NCBI RefSeq assembly: GCF_008831285.2
Contig: NC_045148.1
Coordinates: 1,922,001-1,986,000, forward strand
Source of the DNA: Nymphaea colorata
Lineage: Eukaryota > Streptophyta > Magnoliopsida > Nymphaeales > Nymphaeaceae
Reading direction: 5' to 3'
Length of the DNA stretch: 64,000 nucleotides
Positions 35,594-48,341 of the stretch are shown here, piece by piece. Numbering within the stretch: position 1 is the stretch's first letter; each line of letters opens with the position of its first letter. Position numbers and translations under genes: made by a program. The notes under the pieces are model-generated. The model made no database searches. It saw only the letters and a program-made list of their open reading frames with translations, and was not told the origin of the DNA.

Positions 35594-38500
35594 ATGCTAT
35601 CTTCTTCTCTAGTCTCGCCGTTAACTGTGTGCCCGAATAGAGAGCTCCACTGGTTTAGATTGAAGGAGAGGTGCAAATGCAAACCCAGGATCTCTTGTTT
35701 CTTCTCCGGTGGAAACACCAACAAACAGGTATGACCTCTGAGTCGCTACCATCCTGCTACCCGTCTCCCTCTTTGGTTCATTGTTTGTGTCTCTCCAGTT
35801 TCTCTCTCTCTACTCGCTGCCCTCGTTGAATTCTGGTGGCTATTGTTGATCTTCATAGCTCTGGCACGTTGGTCTTACCTGTTTTGGGTGCGCAGAATTC
35901 CTACCTTGAGCCTTTTGTTTTGGCCAGTTTACTTGATGAACTCTTGATGTTGGTGGGTTTGCGGATTTTTGTTTCATTCCTGGGCTAATATTCTTCTAAT
36001 TGATCTCTGGCTTTGGTTTATGGCAGTTCAAAATGAATGGTGACCTTGTTTAGAGTGTATAAGGAATCGCTATGAACTGGAAATTAAAACGGTAAAAGTA
36101 AGACAACTGATGCATGAATGAAAATGGACTTTTCGTTACAGAAAAACCACGAATACTACCTAACTTTGCTTGTCATATGAAGTCCTAAGGGGGATCTTGA
36201 GCCAAAATGTAGCATTACTAAGCGGAGAAAAAAAAACATAAATTATTCTTCCTTCTTCTAATGTTGTTGACAAATTGAGTTTCTTGAGAAAGCAAGTCTT
36301 TTCGGATATATATACCAGAACTAGCGTTACCGTTTCAGAGAGTGGAGAAAGAATAATTTGGTTGAAGTGGTCTTTTTCTGAAGCTTTTGGAGGATTGACG
36401 TGGGTTCAGTGTTCAACCACTCAGATTGGTATCGTATAAAAATGGTTTATTCCTTCTCTCATAAACCAGCGTTGGTTGTGTTTGCCTGCAGGCCGTACTT
36501 TGTTTTATTCTCACAATTGTTTTTTCCTGAACCAAAACAACGCTAACTAGAAATTCCTTCATGATTTCTTCCCTTCTCTAATGAAGCGAGTTTTCATTCA
36601 TTAATTAGTTCATTTTCTTTTGGTGAGATCTGACACATGAAACTTTTGTCTATAAATTATACAAATATCAATTGATTTGGCAATGAATTATTGGACTTAT
36701 CGTGTCATTGGCTTGGGTTTTACCCTTTGAACTATGTGTACTCTTTCACCTTCTCCAGATCTTTTCCCAATATAAAATACAAGTTATTCTCCCTTTATTG
36801 GATAATCTAGAAATGTAGAAAGAAAGCGATAGTAACAACTGCATTGGGTTGCCCATTTTATCAGTGTTTTAAAACTGCCGAGTCAAGGTTGACTCATTCG
36901 ACTCGCCTCCCTACTGGGCTTGCTTTTTATCGAAACTCAGCATGACTTGCCGTGACTCAAGTTGTCTCAGCTTGACTGGGCCATGACTCGCCTTGACTCG
37001 GGCAATTGCATTGTCAAGATCTGTAGCAAAGAAAATGACAAAGAAAAGGGTTTTAATTATTTGATCCTTGTTGGGTGCCACTGCTTGAGAATCAAGGTGT
37101 TTGGTCATTGCCTTTGTACTATTTCCTTCTATGGCATAACTTAGTATGCCGCTTATGCATTGTTTATGCTCTGTTGAGAAGAAATGTTTATGTTCATTAA
37201 CTTCCATCAAATTGTTATCTGTGAATGCCCATTCATGGTTTTATTGAGTTTACGTGTGATGGTTCACTTGCAGCTTGAATCTCTTAACATGGCCTTGATT
37301 CACCATTTTTTTTTCTCTTCCTGCATTTTTTTTTGACATTCAGTCGTCTTATGATACTTATATAGTGAGAGAGACATGCCACAACATCACAAACAAACAA
37401 ATAAAACTGAAGCATAAAATGTACTATGTTATGGTGGCCATGCAAAATTCAAACCTCAGATGGTGATTACCTATATAAGACTTGGGTCTGCTCAGGAACT
37501 CAGAGCACAAAAGTTGTGGCCTGGAACCATTAGCTAAATGGAAGGAATATTTTAGTACCTTCACATCTCCTTCTGTGATAAAGCTGTCCAACAAAAAAGT
37601 AACACGTGCAAGTTAATGTTTGAATGTTCCCCATAACGTGCTTCTGAAGCTCCTCTTCACATGCCTATAATGCCTGGCCTGAGGCCTTTACCTAGTTTTA
37701 GTTTATGGGCTCTAATCTGGGTTATGCTCATCTGGACTAGCTTATTGGAATATATGGCATTCTGCAAATGTCTGATGGCTCTGATCATAAAAATTTTTGC
37801 ACTCACTAGAATATTGGGTTTCTGTGCTTCTTTAGTTTTGGATCTAGGGTCTATTAATTGCGGCTATTGCAGAAGACCCCATCAAGCCTCTTAATGCTTA
37901 GTTATCTAAAAACAAAGAGTTGAAGTCAGGTTTAACAGTTGAATGATTTGAAGTAGCTGATAAACTTACACGTTAGTGCTACATTTTATTCCTACTGTAT
38001 TGACATTTCATCTATTTTCATACTCTTTCATATATGAAGTACGTGTGTCAGAGTCATGCAGTTTATGAATTGCTCTTTTACGATTTCATCAGTGGAAGAA
38101 TTGCAAGTTGGTCGTAGTTTTCTTTTCTTGTGGTGAAAGTTTGAAACTTGCTTTTTGTGAGAAATGCTGCATTTCTCATGTTGTTCAGCCTCTTAAGGGT
38201 TTATACTTTCAGTGATGTCAACTTGAATATATGAACTTGTTGGATAGTATATCCCTTCGACTGTAGGCTTGTTCCTTCATCTTTTAAAAACTTTAGTTAT
38301 TTCATTTCTGCTTAATAGGAAAAATATGCAAGTTGATTTCAAAAGGAAAGCATGATTACACATTTTCTGTTTTTCCTCTCTTCGCTTGCTGACTATTATA
38401 CGGCACCATATATGGCGTTATCTTTCATGTTCTAAGTTCTTCTGATAAAATGGAATTGGATGTTTTGTCTTGGCTGAAGGAGCAAGCTAGAAAAGCACTA

Positions 38501-39165
38501 GAAAATGCTCTTGGTGGAAAGAAGAATGAATTTGAGAAATGGAACAAGGAAATTCAGAAGAGGACAGAAGCAGGTGGTGGAGGTGACGCAGGGAGAGGTG
38601 GATGGTTTGGAGGTGGTGGGTGGTTTGGTGGATCAGATGGTGATCGCTTCTGGAAGGAAACACAACAGACCAGCCTTACTGTTGCAGGAATCATTTTCTT
38701 GGTATCACACATTCCTCTCTTTTGATCTTATTTGATCAACACTATATATTCTAGATATTGGAGTTCCCCATTTTCAAAGTTTGACAATCTCATTACCTTA
38801 TTTGGTAACCCCACTTGCTGTCAAGTCAAGTGTCAACTCAGTGTGAAGGGGTCGTTGCATAAACTAATGATGTTTGAGAACAGGCAGTTGAGTTGCTTTC
38901 GTCATCCATGATTACATAATTGATGAATTTGTTCCCCTTGTTTCAGTATCTGATAATCTCCAAAGGCAATGTGATGTTCGCTATCATCTTCAACTCTTTA
39001 CTGTACGTTTTACGGGGGAGCCGAAATTTCTTCACATCAGCAGCCTACGTGTTTGCTGGTAAGGCTTCTGCACTGAAGCCTCTGTCTGACGGAAAAGCTA
39101 GTGAACAAGTTGTGGCAAAGCCTTCTGCTAAAGAGAGAGTTGTAAGGAAGTGGGGGATGAATTGA
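35594..39165 (+). CDS. Unidentified glycine-rich membrane protein, probably plastid-targeted (partial gene model)
   Basis: I do not recognise this gene by name. A first exon (35594-35728) encodes 45 residues rich in Ser, Arg and Cys without acidic clusters (MLSSSLVSPLTVCPN...KPRISCFF), like a chloroplast transit peptide, and ends at a good donor cag/gtatga. The downstream coding exons are firm. 38437-38701 carries ELDVLSWLKEQARKALE, then a charged helix, then a Gly/Trp stretch (GRGGWFGGGGWFGG), then a hydrophobic segment. 38947-39165 continues FLYLIISKGNVMFAIIF and a second hydrophobic span, ending RKWGMN. They join in phase with GT-AG sites. The first exon ends in phase 0, but the 38437 exon needs two extra bases, so a small exon between them is missing from my model, or another donor is used (AG/GTGCAA near 35671 would fit). 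Two hydrophobic spans suggest an envelope or thylakoid membrane protein; this is inference. Confidence 0.6.
36868..37020. repeat. CGAGTC-type repeat fragment in an intron
   Basis: Begins with the gttttaaaac word and contains several gactcg/cgagtc units (gccgagtcaaggttgactc, catgactcgccttgactcg). It belongs with the repeats at 12687-13153 and 60775-61211. It lies within the long unresolved intron of the glycine-rich protein gene. Confidence 0.6.
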
Positions 39166-39665
39166 TTCTTTTCTGTGGCCAAGCTTTATGCTGTAAGAGA
39201 TACAACGAAGTGCACAGTCAATAGTTACTTTTTTTTTTCCTCCTGTGATAGAAGAGGCAGCTATAAACTTAAGAAAATAGAAGAGTAGAGTGTCTGAGAA
39301 AGAAATTAGGTACATCGTCCGTGCTAGTTTGTCGTACCTCTTTTGCTTTAGTTTCCTCCTTAGTCTCTCATTTGTAAACGTGTGGAATTTTTGAAAGAAA
39401 ATGAGTATATGGTTTTCTAGAATGAGTCTCCTTGAATATATCAGTTGAAACTTCATCTATAACTGTGAGAAACGTTTCTAGCAGCTTTTGGCTCGAACTC
39501 ATGTTGTCCATTGGTGATGCTGATGACAAAAACGTTTTACAAATTGACAAATTCTGTCAGCTTGGATTCATTTACGACGTATCTCATATACATTTTGCTC
39601 CAAATTTTTTCTCCAATTTCCTGGTTTGGTTTGACAAATGACAGACTTCTTGTATTCTCAAAAGA

Positions 39666-39706
<41 letters not shown>
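39666..39706. repeat. (TA)n microsatellite
   Basis: About 40 bases of uninterrupted TA repeat followed by CACACACA. Confidence 0.95.
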
Positions 39707-39708
<2 letters not shown>

Positions 39709-40599
39709 CACACACACATACCAGATGTTGGCTAAGAATTAAAATATTTGTTGTTAAAAATGGGTTAAGAACCATCAGCGACGGTCATTGTGCCACAATG
39801 ATTCGTGTACTTTTAATTTCATCCCCAAATTTTTTCATTTTTAATTATTTGGCAACATTTGGCACCCAGCATACTCAAATCCTCTTATGTATATAAAACT
39901 AGAAGTCTGTCACTGAAAAGCAATAAAGACGAGGTAATGTTTCATAGTGCTTTTAGTAATGGTTTATAATCTTTTCAATAACAAATTTTAATTTTTAATC
40001 ATTGAGCAACATTTCTTACATATTTAAGTTGTCAAACACACACACATATATATTGGTATATCCCACGCCATTTAGGTTAAAGATAAAAACTAATCTTCTT
40101 ATTTTCTTGTTGAAATTAATTTTAAACAAAATATGAACATTCTAAAATACTTATGAACACAAATTTAGCACAAAACAAGTCTTAATTCAAGTTGTTATCG
40201 TAAAGCACATTGATTTTTCTACTAATAAAATTTTTTGATGTTATAAGAGTTTTCATTTTTCTATTACTATAAAAGTATTACTCTATTACAAAAATATTAA
40301 CTTAATATATGTTTCTCATCAAAACATTAAAATCATATTTGTATGGTTGAATTGTGTAAAAGAGTATTTCAACAACCAATTTTGAGGGTTAGGTTTTTAT
40401 CCTTGACTTAGTGGTTTAGAATCTATTAATTATTCTTTCTCTCTCACATTTGATCCACATGATTGACAATTGAAAGAAAAATGTGTGAATTAATATTATA
40501 TAACGAAAACGTTATTACCATTTTCTTCTTATTTTTTCTTAATCATCCATCATGATCGACCAAATGGTCCACATGATTGAATTGTGTAACTCACCATTC

Positions 40600-40603
<4 letters not shown>

Positions 40604-40638
<35 letters not shown>
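40604..40638. repeat. (TA)n microsatellite
   Basis: About 35 bases of uninterrupted TA repeat in intergenic DNA. Confidence 0.95.
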
Positions 40639-40642
<4 letters not shown>

Positions 40643-42340
40643 GAAGCATCTCAGTTGACATAGATAAATGAGTAATTTGGCCTATACTTAATCCATTTGT
40701 GACCTAAGCAACAAATGGAGGAGACATTCTAAAATGTTTGTGGCGCTTCCAGAATATTTTTAAATGTTAACTTGAAAAATATTATATTCTGAGTATCAAC
40801 TACTTCATACCAATGGCGCCTTTATTATCATTAAAACAAATTTGTCTTCTCCCTTCTCCATGCTCTGCACTTACATTTGGCTCGCTTTATTAGGATGCTT
40901 GATATCACGAAATTCACTCCTGAGAAAATCGGTACCAACTTGAATCGCGAGTCATTTTTTTTTTTAATTCAAAAGCTGCACTACTTCTAGCAATAGTCAC
41001 AAAAAAAACGTTGTTTTTTTTTCCTTTGAAAAAAACAAAAAAAGTATGATAAGTTAAATTGCTGTTTAAAACTAAAAAAAAAACATATTTTTTTAAATAT
41101 CTTTTGATATTTTTGTTATTAGCTTCTCACTTATTTTATTTTTTATTTTTATTATTAAATATTTAAAAATTTATCATATTTTTATTTTTTTAAGCTTGCC
41201 GCATTATATATGAAAAAAACATGATCGTTTAAAACTCTAAAATGTTATTTGTGATTGTCGTGTGGTATACACTTAATTCAACTTATTAAGACGCTTTGAA
41301 TCTTTCATGGTGTTAAATTCATATTGAAACCTCATTTTAATATCAAAACAAGTTTCTCCTGAAAATCCAGCCTTCACTACACTTGCATTTTCTTTTAATC
41401 TCATTAAATATGAAAGTACCGTGAACAGGCCGAAGCTCATCCCCCTTTTCCTGAGCATATATGTTGCTTAAGGACCATAGGTGAAAAGCGGGACGAAGTC
41501 TGTCAACTAGATTGTTATAGATTCCATATCAAGGTGAGAATATCATGAGATGCGATAAGTGATAACAGAATTCTTTAAAGCAACTATGTTCTTTTCTCTT
41601 CTCCTTTGCGAGATTGCCTTTGGGATTTATCTGTGTAATAATTACTATTTGTAGTAATTTTTTCACAGACAACCCAAGGTTTGGTAAAGTTCTATTAGTT
41701 GTTGACTTGGAAATGTTTAAGCGTTTATTTAAAGGTAATGCAGACGATTTTATTAGTACACGCAATTGACTTTGTTATTTTTTTTAGTTTTTGTCTTAAA
41801 TTCAACCCTACGCATGTAATTAACGGGATCATTTAGTTGAAATTGCCTTCTGAATCGCCGGAATTAACAACGTTTCATTGATGTTCCAAGGAATCAATTT
41901 AGCTAGATAAATGTTATTCGTGTAAGAAACTTAAATTAATAATTAATTTTAGGGTTTCGATCTGATCATGGAAACCGGGAGTTAATTACAATCGGATAGA
42001 CGGTAGGAATTCTTATTTAGCGAAGCAGAAGGAGCTCTGCTCTGATCTGACCTGCAATTCACCGTATTTTTCGGCGCCGTTTATGAAAGTTAAGCTACGG
42101 ATACGCTCTCCACACTTCTGAAGCCAATCAGCGAGCTCCACGTGTTCTTCCTCCGACGTCTATAAACGCCGGCGCCCCCACTTGCAGCTACGACGCCTCG
42201 CTTTTTCTTTTCGCTCCCACGAAGCCGGAATACCACTTTCTTCGGTGCTGGCCGCGCTCTCCGGCTTGGAGTGCGCTGGATTTGTCGTCTGGGAGGAAGC
42301 CCCTACGAGATTCCGTCTTGAGAAACTGGGGAGGAGAGAG

Positions 42341-45300
42341 ATGGAGCAGAAAGGCGGTCTGGTCGTGGAGAGGAGGGCGGAGTTGAGGGAGGTGCAGACG
42401 CTCGAGGGCCATCAGGATAGGGTTTGGGGGTTAGCCTGGAACCCGACGACAGGAGCCGGAAGGTTGCCGCCGATGCTTGCGTCTTGCAGCGGCGACCGGA
42501 CGGTCCGGATTTGGGTTCAGGAGGACCCCAGGAACCCTTCCTCCTGGGAGTGCAGAGTAAGACTTCAAACTCTTTCTCTCTCTCTACTCTGATCCATACT
42601 GTTTTTCTCCTGATACGGGGAGCGCTAGATTAGACGATGATGAGTAGCTGTTAATGGCGTGAAAAACGAAAGCAATTCAAGTCTTGTTCTGTGGGCGTCT
42701 CCTTTGGATTTGGCTCTATTTCTTTCCTTGTGTTCTTGGGATTAGTAAGAGAGGTTAGAAACGCACCATTTGGAGGATACGATCGTCATTTTCTTCTGAA
42801 AGTTAAGAGGAGATGGTGGCGTTGACTTGGGAGGTTCGTAGAAATAATTCTTTTCTAAAGTAAACGTCTACAATCTGTTTTGTTTATGAAGAAGTTGGGG
42901 AGTGGATTCCATGACTGTTGAAAGTGAAGGACACCCAATACTGACATTTTAAGTTGTCACGAATCAAACCATCAACGCTAGGTTGCTTGACATGAACCTG
43001 AGACGAAGAGTTTTCGCTACCCGTGAGGAAAAGAGAACTATGTATGAGCTTCTATTGATCTGCCTTAGATGCTTCTCAAATATGAGTGTAGAGCTATGAA
43101 GATAGTCCTTCCTTCGTCCGCTACTGACAAATAGTTTTAAGCTATTTGGAAGACAATCGTGGATTTGTGTACAGGTGTGGGCCTTGGCTGTCATGCAGAG
43201 TTATGCTTCAAATTCCCCTGGCCTTAGCGTTAAATGTGGATTCTCTCTTCCAATTTTTCTTTTTCGTAAACACATGTTGGAATGGAAACACAGGCCACAT
43301 TTAATGCGAAGGCCAGGAGCAAATGATGAAAACAGAATAGTTATCCAGATAAGGAAGAATGAAATAATTCTTGATGTGATTCAAATGATTACTCAAGTGA
43401 CTTTTATATTAAATTGCGTATTTGTCTTGGATGTCTATTGTGGGTTCTTACACAGCCAGTGGTTTTTTCAACTAAGAATGTATTATTAATTCAAGGTGGA
43501 CTACCTCCATTGAACAAGGTTCACCTAAAAGGTTTACCTAAAACGATCTTGGTTGTGACCATACTTAAATTGGCTAGCGGATGAACCTGTATAGGATATG
43601 ATAACCATAGTATAAGTGTCTATTCATAGTTCGTGTGATGATCAGAATAAGAAAGTGATTTCTTGTCTATCAGCACCTATTTTGAATCTGAAGGGGAATT
43701 CTTTGGTGTACATTTTGAAATTGTGTTGTTGGAACAGATGTTTTTGCTTAAGATATTTAATCTGCATCTTCAGATTAGAGCATTGTTTTGTACCTTATGT
43801 GGTCCTGGATTGATGTGGCTGTGCATGACGTTTATTTTCTAAGATGGTTCAAGAAGCCACTCGATGCACAAGTTTGCATATTCTTAGAGAAATCTTGAAA
43901 AAGAATATATAGCCCTCTTCAAATAAAAATAGCTAGCATTGATCTGTTCAAACTGACCACTAGAAACAGAAGAGTGGGTTACAGAAAGTGAAAGAAATAT
44001 GCTCCTAAGATAAAGAATATGGAGCATAATCTTGTATTTAAAAAACTCAATGTGTTCTGTGATAATTGTTATACATATCTGTGATTGCGGTTAGATTTTG
44101 CATTGGTATTTCCTGGACACTTTTATGAATTTCATGATTGTATCAAGATATTCAAAATAAAGAATGTGTTTGACTGCATGAGAACTTAGTAAAGATGTCA
44201 GAGTTCCTAATTGAGGAACTTTTCTGAGGCGCATTTAATGGCCTGGAAAAATTTATCCAACGTGACCTTACCTAGGAGAACTTAACCACATAAGAAAAAA
44301 AAGCTGGTACAAGGACATTTCACCACCTCTTCAGACAGAAAGGGGAGGTCTGTGCACAACTCCTCCATTTTTGAAGGAGAGATGTTGATAAGGGATATTC
44401 TTCTTGCAAGTGAAGAACCCCACATTCATCAGTCATGCCTTGGGTATTCCTATAATTGCCTTTCAAAGTCTTGTATCTCCATCTTCACTCATCTGTGATT
44501 GCATGTTCGATTATGTAACTTGATGTGCCATGCAGTCTATTGCAGCTTTATCATCAGAATTTAGTTCATGTGGTACAGTGTGGAGAAGCTTGTACAAGGG
44601 CTTCACAGAAGTAGCTTCTTGGTGCATGGCACACATTGTCTCATGCATATCAGCATGCTACAGATTACTGTTTAATCAACAGAAAGGCATTTATACACTC
44701 TTGTTACTATTTCCCATTATTATGCTATTGACCTTTTCAGATGTTCAAGTTTTAGACCTCTTTTGTGCTTAAAGTGTAGTGTGGTGAACTAAAAAGTACG
44801 CAATCTTGCTACTTGTTGGTCATGCATTCATTAGTTTATGTCTATCTATGTAGTTCTGTCAAAAGGTTGCTAGTCTATTTTCTATGGTGACTCGGTGAGT
44901 TTCAGCCGATAGGATGCTTGCTGACTTTTGTCTTCTGTCATCTATTGCTAGGGTGTGCTGGATGAAAATCATACTCGAACTATTCGGTCCTGTGCATGGT
45001 CACCATCTGGAAGGCTGCTGGCTACAGCTAGTTTTGATGCCACAACAGCAATTTGGGAAATTGTTAGTGGAGATTTTGATTGTGTTGCTTCTTTGGAGGT
45101 ATGTCTTAAAATCTATATTTGTTGTTCATTTTTTAAGTCTACATAAAATGTACTCTTATTTTGCATGCACATTTTGTGTATCTCCTCTTACCAGGGACAC
45201 GAGAATGAAGTTAAGAGCGTTTCATGGAGTCCATCTGGTTCACTACTTGCTACATGTGGCCGTGATAAATCTGTTTGGATCTGGGAAGTACAGCCTGGTA

Positions 45301-47821
45301 ATGAGTTTGAGTGTGTGTCGGTGTTACAAGGGCATACACAGGACGTGAAGATGGTGAGGTGGCATCCTTCATATGATGTTCTGGTCTCTGTCAGCTATGA
45401 TAATTCTATAAAGGTACATGGAAACTATTTTTTCAGATCTTGCACGCTGTGATTACATTTTCTTGATCTAGCTTATATATCATGTATACTTAATCATTAT
45501 GAATATGGACATGGGAATTGTTTCTCCCTGTAATTTTAGGTTTGGGCAGAGGATGGAGAAATGGATGATTGGCATTGTATACAGACATTGGGTGATGGAA
45601 GCAGGTAGTTTTGAGCTTCATGTTTATGAAAGTGTACTGGTATAGTTTGATATTTCATTTCCTTAATGGTTTATTTTTCTCTCTGAATCTGTTGAAGCTC
45701 CTGAGGTTGGGAATCAGTATAAAATGGTGGAAGGAATATTTTTGTTCTCTCTTTATGGAGAATGATCTGCCTTGTGAAGGTGATAGAGCTCAAGTGGGAT
45801 AGTTGGAGACTGTTATATGCTAATGGAATTTTAAAACATTCACAATCAGATGACAAATGAGAATTTTCCTTCATCAATTTAGTTTGTCTTGAACTATTTA
45901 TTGGTGTAGTGTGATGTCTTGCAGTTCCAAAGTGCTTTGCGCTCTTATTTTATGATTAATTTTATTATTGTATGTAATTATGACTTTCTGTTTTTTTCCT
46001 AGTGGACATTCATCTACTGTATGGGCCACATCTTTCAACTCCAATGGGGACCGTATGGTCACATGTAGGTATGTTGGAATTCTGTTGTTTTTTTCCTCTC
46101 TTTGTCAAAAGCCAGTGCTTTATTATTTGTAATCTCTAAAAACATGCTTTATTTTCCAGTGATGACCTGACATTGAAGATATGGGATACTAGTGTGGATC
46201 CAAAAGATGCTAGTTCTGACAGTAGTATACGATGGTAATCAGCCAACTCAATTGCTTTCCTCACTCTTCTGATCTTTCAGTTCAATCACTATATTGTCAA
46301 CCACGGCTGCAGTCACGGTCCATCACACATGAATGCAATCAGTTGGTTTATTCTTTCTCATTATCCTATATCTGTAATATCTACAAGTAAGCATATATGA
46401 ATGTCTATCTGTCTGGTCAATCAAAATGAACCTGATCTCCTAGTGCTCAAGTAGATAGGATATGGATCAGCTGAGTGCATTGAGATTTGACCTGGATTTG
46501 GACTTGAGTTGTGCCTTTTTAGGTTTTCTGCAAGAATCCTGTAAAACGTTCCTTTGAAATGAGATACCGAATCATCCTTTCATTAGTTTGATTTCATATT
46601 TTTGGATTCATTCAAAGAAGAAAACAACCGCATTCCCACATGCAATGACATCTCTCTCTCTCTCTCTCTCTCTTTTGTGTATGCACAAATAGTCACATGA
46701 ATAACCTCCTTTTTTTTTCTTTCCTCCAGGAGACATCTGTCCACATTATCAGGGTATCATGATCGAACAATATTTTCAGTTGATTGGTCAAGGTAATAGA
46801 AATCTATTGGATTGTCCATATGATCGCATATTGCGGTCCAGAAATGGCACAAATGGCATTAATGTGGTTGCGTTATAGGTTGTGGAAAAATTCTTTTGAG
46901 TTCAACTGGGAAATGTTCATTTTGTCTGAGATTTGGAGTCCTTGATGGCTGTTACCATACCATAAAGGCAGCACAGTTATGTTGATATTCTGGATTCTCA
47001 AGGATCCTTGGAGTTCACGTGCTTCTTTCTTTAGTTATTTCAAGTGTTATGAAGTTGTTTTTAGTCTGATTATATGTTCTTACAATTATTTCAGGGATGG
47101 CATAATTGCTAGTGGAGCTGGTGACGATTCCATCTGTCTGTTCCGTGAGAGCACTGAACCATCGGTACTGACAGCTTTTCTTCCTACCGTGTCATCACTG
47201 ATTTTTGCTTCAAGTTTATCAGCATTTATTTACTGTGGTTCTACTGGGTACTTAAATAATATGATAATTCCTTCGTCACTATTTTAAAGTGATAGTCTGA
47301 TAATTCTGTTTTATTACAGCACTCGGGAGAAAAGTGAGGTCTTGCTGATGTACAAGAGCATGTGTTATATTAACTTTCTTTTCACTGATTATTTTGAATA
47401 TGCTGTATCTTAGCCTTATAATTTCAAAATTTTTGGTCCGTATGTTGAGTTTATAAGGTAGCGAACTTCCATACCCAGACACATGCACGCATGGCGTAGT
47501 TGAGTTTTTCATTCCTTCAAACGAGCGGAAGGCTAATTTAGCTTATTCATTTTCAAATTGCAGGTTGATGGTCCATCATACGAGTTGGTACTGAAGAAAG
47601 AGAAGGCCCATAACATGGATATAAATTCAGTTCAGTGGCATCCGAAGGTACAGTTATTCTCCTTTTTCTCAGTCCTCTATCCTTATTCCAGTTGCATTAT
47701 CAATTTAAAAAAATGCTACATGCTTCTCAAAGAGAAAAAAAATTTGCAGATGTCTCACCTTCTAGCGTCCGGGAGTGACGATGGAACAATAAAGATTTGG
47801 GAGTTGACAACTGAGCCATGA
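42341..47821 (+). CDS. CIA1: Cytosolic iron-sulfur assembly WD40 protein CIA1/CIAO1
   Basis: CIA1/CIAO1 is the WD40 scaffold of the cytosolic targeting complex (with MET18/MMS19 and AE7/CIAO2) that delivers Fe-S clusters to cytosolic and nuclear enzymes. Ten exons join into 358 residues, against about 352 in Arabidopsis: 42341-42556, 44952-45098, 45195-45413, 45540-45604, 46003-46068, 46160-46234, 46730-46792, 47095-47164, 47564-47647 and 47750-47821. All introns are GT-AG and phases agree. Seven WD repeats are visible, for example [107 protein letters not shown] and the last, [17 protein letters not shown]. Start ATG 42341 is the first in frame. Intron 1 is long (2.4 kb) and holds a foldback element at 43217-43317. 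The CIAO1 identity is clear; a general WD40 protein is unlikely given the whole-length agreement. Confidence 0.95.
43217..43317. mobile_element. 101-bp foldback element in CIA1 intron 1
   Basis: Left arm cctggccttagcgttaaatg... (43217-43239) and right arm (43295-43317) are inverted copies with two mismatches in 23. The inner sequence also pairs in part. It looks like a miniature inverted-repeat element; no convincing target duplication was found. Confidence 0.7.
46651..46672. repeat. (CT)n microsatellite in a CIA1 intron
   Basis: About eleven CT units in the intron before exon 7. Confidence 0.9.
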
Positions 47822-48221
47822 CATTCCCCATTTTCCAGAGCTTTTTTCTTGCTGGTTCTATGTATATGTATATTTCAGCGAGAACAAATCACCATAAATG
47901 AGGTCTTTATCGTTTTTATTCGAGGCGTGTACGTGGGAAAAAAGAACGCAATTATTGTTAATGCGTTCTCCATCAAGGAAAACCATATGCTTTTGATCAG
48001 CCATTAAACGTGGCTCATGGTTTAACTTTTAGAAATGCTGATTGTATCAAATGCTAACCTACCCGTGGTTGTTAAACCGACAAGACCGAAGCCGGGATAC
48101 CCATCGGATAGTCGGGTACCCAGACCGAAGCAGGCTGTGGGCCTGAGCCACAATTTCTTGTCTTGTGTGGGGTTGGGTAGATAACTTATATATATATATA
48201 TATATATATATATGTAGATAA

Positions 48222-48257
<36 letters not shown>

Positions 48258-48280
48258 CTTGTGTGGGGTTGGGTAGATAA

Positions 48281-48341
<61 letters not shown>

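Larger units (their letters stand above)
39166..42340. other. Intergenic region, AT-rich, no gene recognised
   Basis: Contains (TA)n tracts at 39666-39706 and 40604-40638 and otherwise unstructured AT-rich DNA. Towards the right the CIA1 promoter side begins: a telo-box-like tagggttt occurs at about 41950, and GC content rises from about 42050. The frame upstream of the CIA1 ATG stays open but has no methionine codon. Confidence 0.5.
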
